Source of the DNA: Candidatus Gastranaerophilales bacterium | GTDB lineage: Bacteria > Cyanobacteriota > Vampirovibrionia > Gastranaerophilales > Gastranaerophilaceae | NCBI GenBank assembly: GCA_944322545.1 | Contig: CALUPF010000043.1 | Location: forward strand, 1-64,000 | Reading direction: 5' to 3' | Length of the DNA: 64,000 nt | In this document: one piece after another, positions 8,210-19,281 of the stretch | How the letters are laid out: each line of letters begins with the position of its first letter | Position numbering within the stretch: position 1 is the stretch's first letter | The notes under the pieces: generated by a model | What the model saw: only the letters and a program-made list of their open reading frames with translations | Told to the model about the DNA's origin: nothing | The model's database searches: none | Program-made: the position numbers and the translations under genes

Positions 8210-9898
8210 GTGTTCAAAAACAAAAACTATAAACTGGCTTTTATCCACTCAGTAGCATCAATTATCATAATATGGCTCATATTTACGCCATCTCTATTGT
8301 CTCATCAAAAAGAAGGCCTAATCGGACTTACTATAATAATTGCAATACATTTAAGTAAAAACCCGAAATTCAAAAAGCTAAAACGACGTAAAAATCTAAA
8401 TAAACAAAATGATTTTATGAAAACCTTTTTGAACAATTGTCCTGATTTGATATATAAGAAAAATTCATCATTGAATTACGTTGGCTGCAATCGTTCAATG
8501 CTAAGCTTATTAGACAGTAACAATTCAAACAACATAATAGGAAAAACAGACTATAATTTTTTCTCAGAACAAGTAGCAAAAAGGATAAGAACGTATGACA
8601 AATTAGTTATGGATACGGGAAAAATTGTTTCATATAAAGTTGAAAAAAGACTTAGTAACGGAAAAATAAAAATATATGACTCTTTTGTTGCCCCAATAAA
8701 AGAAAACAATGAAATAACAGGTCTTTTGGGTATTATGAGAGACATAACTCATACAGAAGAACTTAAACAAAAAATAATGCTTCAAAACGCACAATTGAAT
8801 GCAATGCTTGATAATATACCATTTGTACTATACCTAAAAGACATTAATGGTCACTGTATAAATGTGAATAGACAAACTCTTCTAATGATAGGAAAAGAAA
8901 AATATGAAATAATTGGAAAAACATCAGAAGATATACACAAAGAGCAATTTAAAATTTTAGACTCCACAAACATACAAAATTTAGACTATATAAAAAAACA
9001 AGATGAACTTGTTATTAAAAACAAAGAAACAATAACTATTGAACAAAAAATATTTTCAACAAAAACAAATAAAGAAGAGTGGCTTAAAATCATAAAATCT
9101 CCAATTTTTGACAAAGATAAAAATGTAATTGGAATAATTGTTGTGATTGAAAATATAAGTAAAGAAAAAGAAATTGAATCACAAAAAGAAACATTCGTTG
9201 CAACGCTAACTCATGACCTAAAAACACCGACATATGCTCAAACAAGAGCTATGAAACTTTTACAAGAAGAAATACTAGGATCTTTAAACAATGATCAAAA
9301 AGAGATGATAGAACAAACTTTAAACTCAAACCTATATATGACAGAGCTTATATCTACAATATTGTCTACATATAAATCAGATTCAGGGAAAACAGTTTTA
9401 AATAAAGAAGAATTTGATTTTTGTGAACTAGTTAATAGCACCTGCAAAGAAATCTCTAACCTAGCAAGAGAAAAAAGACAAAAAATAATATTTCAAACAA
9501 ATATAAAAAATAAAATCATTGCTGATAAGCTACAAATAAAAAGAGTAATTATAAACCTAGTTTCAAATGCAATATCACATGGTTTTCAAGATAGCGAAAT
9601 AAAAATAAAACTTGACGAAGATGATGAAAATATAAGTTTTAACGTCGAAAATCATAGCAAATACTTGTCTAAAGAAACGCTAAAAGAAATTTTTGAAAAG
9701 TATAAAACAGCACCAGAATCCAGATTCAAAAAAACCAGTACTGGTCTTGGTCTTTATCTTTCAAAACAAATTATAAACTCACACAAAGGAAAAATTTTTG
9801 CAGATAGCAAAGAAAATGATGAAACCTGCGTGTTTGGATTTACTATACCAAAGATAAAAAAGGACGAAATAAAAACATTAAACAACAATTCTGTTTAA
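8210..9898 (+). CDS. Membrane PAS-PAS histidine kinase
   Basis: A 562-residue sensor kinase. Two N-terminal membrane segments (about residues 7-26 and 32-45) are followed by two PAS-like domains (around DLIYKKNSSLNYVGCNRS and FVLYLKDINGHCINVNRQ). The HisKA phospho-acceptor region reads ATLTHDLKTP, and the HATPase domain carries NLVSNAISHG (N box) and STGLGLYLSK (G2). The start is GTG at 8210, with AAGGAA just upstream. It is the likely partner of the preceding NarL-type regulator, an unusual combination because NarL regulators more often pair with HisKA_3 kinases. The last 21 bases overlap the convergent GNAT gene. Confidence 0.9.
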   Translation: MFKNKNYKLAFIHSVASIIIIWLIFTPSLLSHQKEGLIGLTIIIAIHLSKNPKFKKLKRRKNLNKQNDFMKTFLNNCPDLIYKKNSSLNYVGCNRSMLSLLDSNNSNNIIGKTDYNFFSEQVAKRIRTYDKLVMDTGKIVSYKVEKRLSNGKIKIYDSFVAPIKENNEITGLLGIMRDITHTEELKQKIMLQNAQLNAMLDNIPFVLYLKDINGHCINVNRQTLLMIGKEKYEIIGKTSEDIHKEQFKILDSTNIQNLDYIKKQDELVIKNKETITIEQKIFSTKTNKEEWLKIIKSPIFDKDKNVIGIIVVIENISKEKEIESQKETFVATLTHDLKTPTYAQTRAMKLLQEEILGSLNNDQKEMIEQTLNSNLYMTELISTILSTYKSDSGKTVLNKEEFDFCELVNSTCKEISNLAREKRQKIIFQTNIKNKIIADKLQIKRVIINLVSNAISHGFQDSEIKIKLDEDDENISFNVENHSKYLSKETLKEIFEKYKTAPESRFKKTSTGLGLYLSKQIINSHKGKIFADSKENDETCVFGFTIPKIKKDEIKTLNNNSV

Positions 9899-10450
9899 AA
9901 CTTTCTGTATATGTCTATGATGTGAATGGATTAAATCAAAAATTATTTTTATTACATTATTAGTTAACTCAATAGGAACTCGTTCCACAGAAATAGGAAG
10001 AAAATACAAATCCATTGGAATGCATCCAGATTTATTAGGATAAAAGTATTCAATATTAAGTTTTTCAGCACCTAAAGATCTGTAAAATTTGATTCTTCTT
10101 ACTGTATTTATATCGTTTTCATCAAGCTTTTCAACCTCAAGATAAACACCTTTATAAGTATTGTATTTAGCTAATAAACATTTGAAAATTTTATGACCAT
10201 AACCTCTGGACTGAAATTGTTTTAAAACTGAGATATAGTCAATCCACAAAAATTTTTCTTCAACTAAATCACACAACAAAACATAACCTATAATTTCATC
10301 ATTTTCTTTAGCTAAATAAAGCTTATACTTAGCAGACAAAAGTAAATTATGATAAACAGAGTACTCATTAAGTTCAGATTCAGGAAACTGGGTTTTCATG
10401 TCTGAATAAATGTTATTAAAATTCGATATGTCTGAAATAACTAAATCCAT
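9878..10450 (-). CDS. GNAT-family N-acetyltransferase
   Basis: A 190-residue protein with the GNAT acetyl-CoA fold. Strands end in FLWIDYISVLKQFQSRGYGH, where QFQSRGYG is the R/Q-x-x-G-x-G/A pyrophosphate-binding loop (about residues 80-90). It is followed by a helix and the YKGVYLEVEK strand and IKFYRSLGAEKL, typical of the C-terminal GNAT motif. The acceptor is not predictable. Its 3' end overlaps the kinase gene by 21 bases tail to tail. Confidence 0.85.
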   Translation of the reverse strand: MDLVISDISNFNNIYSDMKTQFPESELNEYSVYHNLLLSAKYKLYLAKENDEIIGYVLLCDLVEEKFLWIDYISVLKQFQSRGYGHKIFKCLLAKYNTYKGVYLEVEKLDENDINTVRRIKFYRSLGAEKLNIEYFYPNKSGCIPMDLYFLPISVERVPIELTNNVIKIIFDLIHSHHRHIQKVLNRIVV

Positions 10451-10517
10451 GATTAAGATATTATAATAGAATATTGAAAAGAATTAAAATAAAATATTTT
10501 AGATAAAGAAGGAAAAA

Positions 10518-10868
10518 ATGAAAAAGCTATTTATTATAATTGCTACTATTATATTTATTCACAACATACCAGCATACGCTGCTAATTCTATGTTTGATGA
10601 CAATGGAAACTATTCAGGCAACTGGAAACAAATGACAAATGTATCATCTAGTAGTTCACAAAATTATAGCAGTAGCTCTTATTCGACAGCATCTTGGTAT
10701 AACAGCCAAAAACAAGCAAGACAACAAACCTTATATAACACACAAACAGATGTAGTGCCTTTTCGTTACAACACATTGAACTATACAAGAATCAGAAAAG
10801 TTAAAGGTGGATATGGGGACTACAATTCAAAATGTACAGACATAGGCGATGCTAGTTTTTGTCAGTAA
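10518..10868 (+). CDS. Small secreted Ser/Tyr/Asn-rich protein, unknown function
   Basis: A 116-residue protein with a signal peptide (residues 1-21, ending AYA before ANSMFDD). The mature part is rich in Ser, Tyr, Asn and Gln, with SSSSSQNYSSSSYSTASWY near residues 43-61. Two cysteines near the C-terminus (SKCTDIGDASFCQ) could form a disulfide. AAGGA precedes the ATG. I recognise no family. It is probably exported to the periplasm or surface, upstream of and in the same direction as gyrB but with its own gap of 97 bases. Confidence 0.65.
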   Translation: MKKLFIIIATIIFIHNIPAYAANSMFDDNGNYSGNWKQMTNVSSSSSQNYSSSSYSTASWYNSQKQARQQTLYNTQTDVVPFRYNTLNYTRIRKVKGGYGDYNSKCTDIGDASFCQ

Positions 10869-10899
10869 AAAAGTAAAACAGAATTTACAAATTGGTTAA

Positions 10900-10926
10900 T
10901 TGACTTTGTTTGTAGTAAAATATAGT
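10900..10926 (+). promoter_or_regulatory. Candidate promoter of gyrB
   Basis: TTGACT (10900-10905) and TATAGT (10921-10926) are separated by 15 bases, slightly short for a sigma-70-type promoter. They lie 40 bases upstream of the gyrB start. Confidence 0.4.
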
Positions 10927-10962
10927 TAAAGATAGAATTTAAGACTAATTGGGGATAGATAA

Positions 10963-13407
<2,445 letters not shown>

Positions 13408-13432
13408 AAACACAAACTTTGTAATATGAATA

Positions 13433-13462
13433 AAAAAAGAGGTCTTAAACCTCTTTTTTTAT
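13433..13462 (+). terminator. Rho-independent terminator of gyrB
   Basis: The AGAGGT / ACCTCT stem with a 5-base loop is flanked by an A-run upstream and seven T's downstream. It lies 26 bases after the gyrB stop. Confidence 0.85.
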
Positions 13463-13534
13463 TCTAAAATCACTAGCAAAAAAAATTTTTTACAGGTTTT
13501 ATAAACAAAAGAGAAGCTGAAAAAGAGGGAGAAA

Positions 13535-14788
13535 ATGAAAATATCTACGAACATTAATAACACAATGCAAAATAAAATGAACAAGAATCAATATTCGGTT
13601 TCATTTAAAGGCTATAGAATGAATATGCTTAAACAAGCAGTAAAAAAAACTAATGAAATAGGCAATTATGATTTTACGACTACCGTGTCTTATTATCTTG
13701 ATTTACCAACAAAAAATATAGATAAATACGCAACTAGACTTAAAAGATACAAAATGGATTTAATGTACAATCTTGCTTCTAAATTCTATTTTGAAAAATC
13801 TAAAATGAGTATGGATATTCAAAATAAAGCAAAAAATACCTTATTCAATATTTATGAAAAAGTCAAAAACCCACAAAATATCCATAACAAACTAATTAAC
13901 AGCAGTTTAAACTTCGAAGAAATTGATAATATCATTAATATTGCAGGTAATGATAAAAAGCAGCTTTCATTAATACAAAATCTGCTTAATATAGCAGATT
14001 ATCAAAAAGGAAAATATCAATTGAATTATAAAGAAATGAAAGACTTCTTATCAAGCCCACAACACGAAACAATTTCAAAAAATTTCGACAAATACAAATC
14101 ATTTTTAATTCTCAACAAAGATAAAGAAAATATCGTTGAACTATTAGAAAAAGAAATCCAAAAAGGATATAATGCAAAATATTTCGATGGTAAGTTAAAA
14201 ATAAACGATGTAATTGAAAATAGTTCTGTGCTTAAAAAGCTGAATAAAGAAGAACTTTTGAAGTATTATAGTGAACCAGGTTTAAATTTATTAGAAAAAA
14301 TTGATGAACTATATGCAGCAACAAAACAAAATGAACGACTAGAAATAGAAAATCAAACAGGTTTATTGCATGCAATATATAATTCAACAACAAACAAAAA
14401 CAAAGATATAAGAGAAAAAATTATTGATGTCGCGATAAAAAGGTTACCTTTCGAAGATAGAATGACTGAAGCACCTCTTGAATCTGTTTACAATATTTTT
14501 AATATAATAAACCAAAACGAAAAAGCTAATCAGTTTGTAAATACAGTTATTGAAAAAGACTACAACTTAATTTCTATAAAAAACCTAGAAGATAGCATTT
14601 TAAAAAGTGATCTAGATCTTGTAAAAAAATATCCTCAAGAAGCTAGAATTTATTTCCTACAAAACAATTCAACAGTTGGCTTCAGCAAAAAGCAAATTGA
14701 AGATATACAAAAACAAATTAAAGAAACAGCTGAAGAAAACTACACACCAACATTTAAAGATAAAATCACACGCTTATTTACTAAATAG
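13535..14788 (+). CDS. FKG-tagged helical protein, unknown function
   Basis: A 417-residue protein with no family I recognise. It begins MKISTN and carries VSFKGYRMN at residues 22-30, the N-terminal motif shared with several other proteins here. The rest is lysine- and asparagine-rich and looks almost entirely alpha-helical, possibly an armadillo/HEAT-like solenoid (repeated short helix pairs such as EEIDNIINIAGNDKKQLSLIQ... and SVYNIFNIINQNEKANQF). There is no signal peptide, membrane segment or catalytic motif. GAGGGAG lies 5 bases before the ATG. A terminator hairpin follows, so it is probably a single-gene transcript. Confidence 0.7.
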   Translation: MKISTNINNTMQNKMNKNQYSVSFKGYRMNMLKQAVKKTNEIGNYDFTTTVSYYLDLPTKNIDKYATRLKRYKMDLMYNLASKFYFEKSKMSMDIQNKAKNTLFNIYEKVKNPQNIHNKLINSSLNFEEIDNIINIAGNDKKQLSLIQNLLNIADYQKGKYQLNYKEMKDFLSSPQHETISKNFDKYKSFLILNKDKENIVELLEKEIQKGYNAKYFDGKLKINDVIENSSVLKKLNKEELLKYYSEPGLNLLEKIDELYAATKQNERLEIENQTGLLHAIYNSTTNKNKDIREKIIDVAIKRLPFEDRMTEAPLESVYNIFNIINQNEKANQFVNTVIEKDYNLISIKNLEDSILKSDLDLVKKYPQEARIYFLQNNSTVGFSKKQIEDIQKQIKETAEENYTPTFKDKITRLFTK

Positions 14789-14802
14789 ACAAGATACAAA
14801 GA

Positions 14803-14840
14803 CAAAAGTTAACTTCTAATAAAAAGTTAACTTTTGTTTC
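14803..14840 (+). terminator. Long perfect hairpin after the 417-residue gene
   Basis: CAAAAGTTAACTT (14803-14815) pairs perfectly over 13 bases with AAGTTAACTTTTG (14824-14836). The T-tail after the stem is short, so termination is likely but less certain than for the other hairpins. Confidence 0.55.
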
Positions 14841-14889
14841 ATAATAATAAATAAGCTAGCAAATAATATTTTTAGGGGTTTTAAAGCAA

Positions 14890-14907
14890 TTGAACGTATT
14901 TGTTCAA
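14890..14907. repeat. Inverted repeat TTGAAC-N6-GTTCAA at the start of the 853-residue gene
   Basis: TTGAAC (14890-14895) and GTTCAA (14902-14907) form a perfect 6-base inverted repeat with a 6-base spacer. It overlaps the longest possible start of the following gene. It resembles a dimeric regulator site, but the spacing differs from the GAAC-N4-GTTC LexA box of Gram-positives, so the binder is unknown. Confidence 0.4.
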
Positions 14908-17461
14908 TAACCCACAAAGGGAAAGAATATATAATAGGTATTTTTTTCAAGTGATTAAAACAAGACAAATTGACATAAAAAATCAATATGGTCTAGAGCG
15001 AAAAGTATTCCACCACAAGCAATTGGAAGTCGGGGATTCGCTCCAAAAAGCGCAATACAATCAAATACAAAATAAATACAACTCAAAACCCTTGCAAGGT
15101 GGCGTACAAACGCAGATATCTTTCAAGGGTTTTAAGCTATCTGCAATCCAAAATTTTTCACAAACAACAATATCCCCAATACCGGAAAAACTAACCCAAA
15201 AAGTATTTGACTCTTTAAAAAGAATAAGCAAAGAACAATATTCGAACTACGATGATATAAGAAAAAAATATGTACAACTCATAAAAACAAATAAGAATGT
15301 TCGAAAAAGCTTGGGTATACCTGAAAAAGTAGTAGAAAAAATATCAGAAGATAATCTTTACTACATTCCACAAAAAAAACTACCATTTAAATTTATTGAA
15401 CAGTTAGTATCTCCAATCACAGGTGTATATAAAAGTATTAAAAAAGTTTTCATATCAAAAGAAAAACTAGCTGAAATAAATAAAAACAAAAAAATAGTCT
15501 CAGACTACTCAGCATTAGAAGGATTAATAAAATCCCATGAAATATGGGAAAATGGCTACAGAAAAACTAGCGGCAATCAAAAATGGACATATGATAGCGA
15601 ATTTTTAATTCCAGATGAAATTTTAGATGGAAAAATTAGTAGAAGAAGAAAAAAATTCGTTGACCCTGAAAAGGGTAAATATTCAATGACATCTTTAATG
15701 CTAGGCAACAGATTTATATCTGGTATTGTATATTCTTATTTTCTAGGAACTGATGCATACAATACAACAATGAGATACAGCAATGACAAGCATGAAGCAA
15801 ATATGCAAAGAACCTCTCGTATTGCGCAAGAATTTTCAAGAATAGGTTTAAGCATGTATATACAAAACCTATTATATGGAACATTTGAAGCAGCTGTAAA
15901 CAAAAGTCTTTCAACAGCATTGTTTGTTTCTGGATCAACTGCTGCATTTTCAGAAATATTAGGAAGAAAATTAGTTGGTAAACCAATTATGCCATCTGAT
16001 AAAGAAACGCTAGATAGACTAGAAAAAGAAATGGCAGAAAAAAAAGGAATTTTACCTGCAATTGGAAGATTATTGACAAATGTCAAGAAAAAGCCAACAA
16101 CTCAAACAAATACAACACAAAATTCAGCAAATAAACAACTACAATTTGCACAATTTGCAGATGTAAAACCTAACGAAAAAACATTTAATGCTTTTTCAAA
16201 AAAGAAAACTGAATCAAAAGCCCCATCATTCAAAGGTTATTTTGAAGTAGAAAAACTTGTAAATAAAAAAGAACTTAAATCGGTTCTTTCTGCTTTACAT
16301 GCTGCAGACTCTCAAGAATACGAAAACATAAAAAAAATCATAACAAAAGCTATTTCTAAATCATTATATTTCCAAAAATTCAAAGATGACATAATAAAAC
16401 AACACCCAGAAAAAGCCAAACTTTTTGAGAATTTAGATGACATATTAAACATTGAAGAGCTAAATAATATACCAATAGGAAAAGAAAAAACAGCATGGGG
16501 ACAATTAACAAAAAGCGTATTCGTCCCGGTAATGTTTGTAAAAAATACAATTCAAAGATTCATTCGTGTTTTTAAAAACATTTATAGACAAGTTACAAAC
16601 AAAACCAACAATGCAATTTTAAAAGAACTCGATAGCATTGCAATTAGCCAAAAACCAAAAGACAAAGAAAAACTTGAAAAATTCAACGCATATTACAAAA
16701 AAAGAATAGAACAAAAAGCATGGAAAAATTCTAGTTTAAGTGATGAAGAAAAAAGAATTAGACTATTTAAAGAATTCAAATCTTTAGCAAACAAAGACGC
16801 TGAAGATATAGAAGGCGCAAAAAATATCCTTTTGTGGATGAGCAATCAAATAAAAAGAGAAAAAATTACTATTCAAAAAGACGGTACACTCTCTGAAAAA
16901 GATGTACAAAAAGTTAAAGAAATAATGAAAAAAGCTGTAATGCTAGCTGACGGATCTAAACATGTTGAATATGACGGAAACACAATAACTCAAACAAATA
17001 TCAACTTATCAAGAGCAATTACAACACTATTTTTGGTAACAGATGCATACAACTTAACAATGCAATACAGTGGCGATAACAGAAAAGATGCGAACAAAAG
17101 TGCTAAAAACAGAGCTGCACAAGAAATTTCAAGAATTAGTGTTTCTGCATATATCATGGCATTTGTTCATAACCTTTTAGGTAAACTATGTAACTCAAGC
17201 CTTGGAGGAGCTTTTGCTTTAACAGCTATGACGTCAACTATTAATGATTCTTTATCAAGAAAAGTAGTAGGTGTTCCGCTAACTGCTAAAAGCCAAGCAG
17301 AGCTAAAAGAAATAGACAAAAATAATCACAAATCTAAAAATCCAATCAAAAAAGCACTTGCATATTCTATTGGTAAAAAAGGTGCAATGCCAACACAACA
17401 AGAAAAAGCAGAAATTAACTACTTTGAAAACAAATTTTTCATACAACCAGAAATAAATTAA
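14900..17461 (+). CDS. Large FKG protein with two duplicated modules
   Basis: An open frame of up to 853 residues, unknown family. ISFKGFK lies at residues 73-79 and a second SFKGY at 443-447. Each is followed 200-270 residues later by a related segment: near residue 284, TDAYNTTMRYS...QEFSRIGLSMYI...GRKLVGKP; near residue 714, TDAYNLTMQYS...QEISRISVSAYI...SRKVVGVP. The protein is thus two diverged copies of one ~380-residue module. Each copy has hydrophobic helices around the TDAYN/SRI region that may contact membrane. The start is doubtful: the longest frame begins at TTG 14900 inside an inverted repeat, without a well-placed Shine-Dalgarno sequence; GTG 14951 is an alternative, and no in-frame ATG occurs until about residue 263. 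Confidence 0.75.
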   Translation: MFNNPQRERIYNRYFFQVIKTRQIDIKNQYGLERKVFHHKQLEVGDSLQKAQYNQIQNKYNSKPLQGGVQTQISFKGFKLSAIQNFSQTTISPIPEKLTQKVFDSLKRISKEQYSNYDDIRKKYVQLIKTNKNVRKSLGIPEKVVEKISEDNLYYIPQKKLPFKFIEQLVSPITGVYKSIKKVFISKEKLAEINKNKKIVSDYSALEGLIKSHEIWENGYRKTSGNQKWTYDSEFLIPDEILDGKISRRRKKFVDPEKGKYSMTSLMLGNRFISGIVYSYFLGTDAYNTTMRYSNDKHEANMQRTSRIAQEFSRIGLSMYIQNLLYGTFEAAVNKSLSTALFVSGSTAAFSEILGRKLVGKPIMPSDKETLDRLEKEMAEKKGILPAIGRLLTNVKKKPTTQTNTTQNSANKQLQFAQFADVKPNEKTFNAFSKKKTESKAPSFKGYFEVEKLVNKKELKSVLSALHAADSQEYENIKKIITKAISKSLYFQKFKDDIIKQHPEKAKLFENLDDILNIEELNNIPIGKEKTAWGQLTKSVFVPVMFVKNTIQRFIRVFKNIYRQVTNKTNNAILKELDSIAISQKPKDKEKLEKFNAYYKKRIEQKAWKNSSLSDEEKRIRLFKEFKSLANKDAEDIEGAKNILLWMSNQIKREKITIQKDGTLSEKDVQKVKEIMKKAVMLADGSKHVEYDGNTITQTNINLSRAITTLFLVTDAYNLTMQYSGDNRKDANKSAKNRAAQEISRISVSAYIMAFVHNLLGKLCNSSLGGAFALTAMTSTINDSLSRKVVGVPLTAKSQAELKEIDKNNHKSKNPIKKALAYSIGKKGAMPTQQEKAEINYFENKFFIQPEIN

Positions 17462-17496
17462 ATTACAAAACAAAATATTTAATATAAGATATAAAA

Positions 17497-18483
17497 ATGG
17501 ATAGAGAAAATATAAAACAAACAAATCAAACACCTGAATTCCAACATTACACAGTAATGGCAAATGAAGCGGTAGATGCGCTAAATTGCGAACCAGGCAA
17601 AATATACGTAGATGCAACATTAGGTGGTGGTGGTCACAGCGAATTAATTTTGAAAAAAATCCAACCTGATGGAAAACTCATTTCTTTTGATATAGACAAT
17701 GATGCAATTGCTTATGCAAAAAACAGACTAAAAAACTATAAAAATATAACAATCGTTAAAGAGTCTTATACAAACATTAAAAAAGTATTAGAAGACCTCG
17801 GAATCAAAGAAATAACAGGAGGAATAGTCTTTGATCTCGGTGCGTCTTATCACCAATTAACTAAACAAGAGCGTGGATTTAGTTTTATGAAAGATGCTCC
17901 ACTTGACATGAGATTCAATCAAGACAGTGACTTTAGCGCTTATGATGTAGTTAATTCCTACAATGAAGAAGACCTGATTAGAATTATTAGTGAATATGGT
18001 GAAGAAAAATTTACAAAAAGAATTGTAAAAAATATTATAAATTACAGAAATACTAAAAACATAGCAACCACGGGAGAATTGGCTGAAATCATAAAAAAAT
18101 CAGTACCTCATACAAACTCAAAAATACACCCTGCAACCCGCGTATTTCAAGCGATTCGAATAGAAGTAAATCAAGAGTTACAAAACATTAAAAATACATT
18201 AAATGAAGTGCTCCCATTATTATCAATTGGTGCTATAATTAGTGTAATAAGTTTTCATTCTTTGGAAGATAGACTTGTTAAACAGTGTTTCAAGTATTAT
18301 TCGGCAAAGTGCCGTTGCAAACCGAATGAGCCGGTTTGTCACTGTAAACCACCAATGCTTGAACTAATAAACAAAAAGCCAATATTGGCAACAGAATTAG
18401 AGACTAAGGAGAACCCTCCATCAAGATCTGCAAAATTGAGGGTAGCTAAAAAAATATCGTCATGGGAGAACGAAATTGACTAG
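17497..18483 (+). CDS. rsmH: 16S rRNA (cytosine1402-N4)-methyltransferase RsmH
   Basis: A 328-residue SAM-dependent methyltransferase that modifies C1402 in the ribosomal P site. The SAM-binding motif VDATLGGGGHSELILKK is near residue 40. GGIVFDLGASYHQL, FSFMKDAPLDMRF and HPATRVFQAIRIEVN are all characteristic, as is ISVISFHSLEDRLVK near the C-terminus. A Cys-rich stretch (CRCKPNEPVCHCKPP) lies around residue 270, as in many RsmH proteins. It overlaps the next gene by 8 bases, consistent with the usual rsmH-ftsL order of the division cluster. Confidence 0.96.
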   Translation: MDRENIKQTNQTPEFQHYTVMANEAVDALNCEPGKIYVDATLGGGGHSELILKKIQPDGKLISFDIDNDAIAYAKNRLKNYKNITIVKESYTNIKKVLEDLGIKEITGGIVFDLGASYHQLTKQERGFSFMKDAPLDMRFNQDSDFSAYDVVNSYNEEDLIRIISEYGEEKFTKRIVKNIINYRNTKNIATTGELAEIIKKSVPHTNSKIHPATRVFQAIRIEVNQELQNIKNTLNEVLPLLSIGAIISVISFHSLEDRLVKQCFKYYSAKCRCKPNEPVCHCKPPMLELINKKPILATELETKENPPSRSAKLRVAKKISSWENEID

Positions 18484-18949
18484 ACCTGTAACAGACAGAA
18501 GAAGCAATCAATATCAAAATTATAATCAACAATATAGACAAAATCCGGCAACAAATCCAATAATCGACGGATATTTCCCCACCCATAAAACTTATAAAGA
18601 AATGGCGATTACAAGAGTGAATAGAACACTATGTGCAATATTAATTTTATTTATTTTAACATCTGCTGTTAGCTACTATTTTGTGACAGCAAATGAAATC
18701 ACTCTAAACAAATATAGAAAAGAAACACTTGCATTAAATGATGAAAATGTTGAGTTACAAAACAAATTAGACTATTTAAAATCATACTATAACGTTGATC
18801 GTGCAATGCAGAAACAACATTTATTACAAAAAGCTAAAACAGTCATTGAAGTAAAAGATGCACCAGCAACAGCACCTGTTAACAACAATGTGATAGCAAA
18901 AGCAGCAGAAGCTTCTCAAAAACCTTTTCAATGGTCAATAGGATTTTAA
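18476..18949 (+). CDS. FtsL-like bitopic membrane protein with coiled coil
   Basis: A 157-residue protein. About 44 cytoplasmic, Asn/Gln/Tyr-rich residues are followed by one membrane helix (about residues 46-66, TLCAILILFILTSAVSYYFV) and then a coiled coil (about 70-105, ETLALNDENVELQNKLDYL) with an Ala-rich tail. This topology and its place directly after rsmH match the divisome protein FtsL, whose sequence is poorly conserved. The start is TTG at 18476, supported by GGGAG 7 bases upstream, inside the end of rsmH. No penicillin-binding protein gene follows, so the division role rests on position and shape. Confidence 0.65.
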   Translation: MTRPVTDRRSNQYQNYNQQYRQNPATNPIIDGYFPTHKTYKEMAITRVNRTLCAILILFILTSAVSYYFVTANEITLNKYRKETLALNDENVELQNKLDYLKSYYNVDRAMQKQHLLQKAKTVIEVKDAPATAPVNNNVIAKAAEASQKPFQWSIGF

Positions 18950-18952
18950 TTT

Positions 18953-19279
18953 ATGCAGGAAGATTTTCTTTCTGAGATTTCTAAAATAAATGAAGAAATA
19001 GCAAAACGTGGTGATATTTACGAATTATATTACGAACGAGGCTATTTATACTTTCTTGCTAACGACGATGTCAAAGCCAAAGAAGATTACAAAAAAGCAA
19101 TTTCAATAGGTCTTGATCCAACAGAATTGCCTTATTACACATTTTCTAACTCTAATTCAAAAAGAAGAGAATTTTTACTACCTGAAAAAATAATGGTATT
19201 CTTACTTTTAATTATGATTATAGGTGCAATGTTACTACAATTTGGACACATACTGGTAAAAATTAAAAACTTCTTCTAA
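18953..19279 (+). CDS. Small TPR-like protein with C-terminal membrane anchor
   Basis: A 108-residue protein. Residues 15-50 look like a TPR unit (YELYYERGYLYFLANDDVKA then KEDYKKAISIGLDP). A single hydrophobic helix follows near the C-terminus (about 78-100, KIMVFLLLIMIIGAMLLQFG). It starts 3 bases after the FtsL-like gene stop and is probably translated from the same transcript. It is tail-anchored, with the TPR in the cytoplasm. No specific function can be given. Confidence 0.65.
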   Translation: MQEDFLSEISKINEEIAKRGDIYELYYERGYLYFLANDDVKAKEDYKKAISIGLDPTELPYYTFSNSNSKRREFLLPEKIMVFLLLIMIIGAMLLQFGHILVKIKNFF

Positions 19280-19281
19280 AT

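Noticed and set aside
14890-14907. LexA/SOS box at the start of the duplicated FKG gene
   Set aside because: The half-sites match GAAC/GTTC but the 6-base spacer differs from the 4-base spacer of the known box; kept only as an unspecified inverted repeat.
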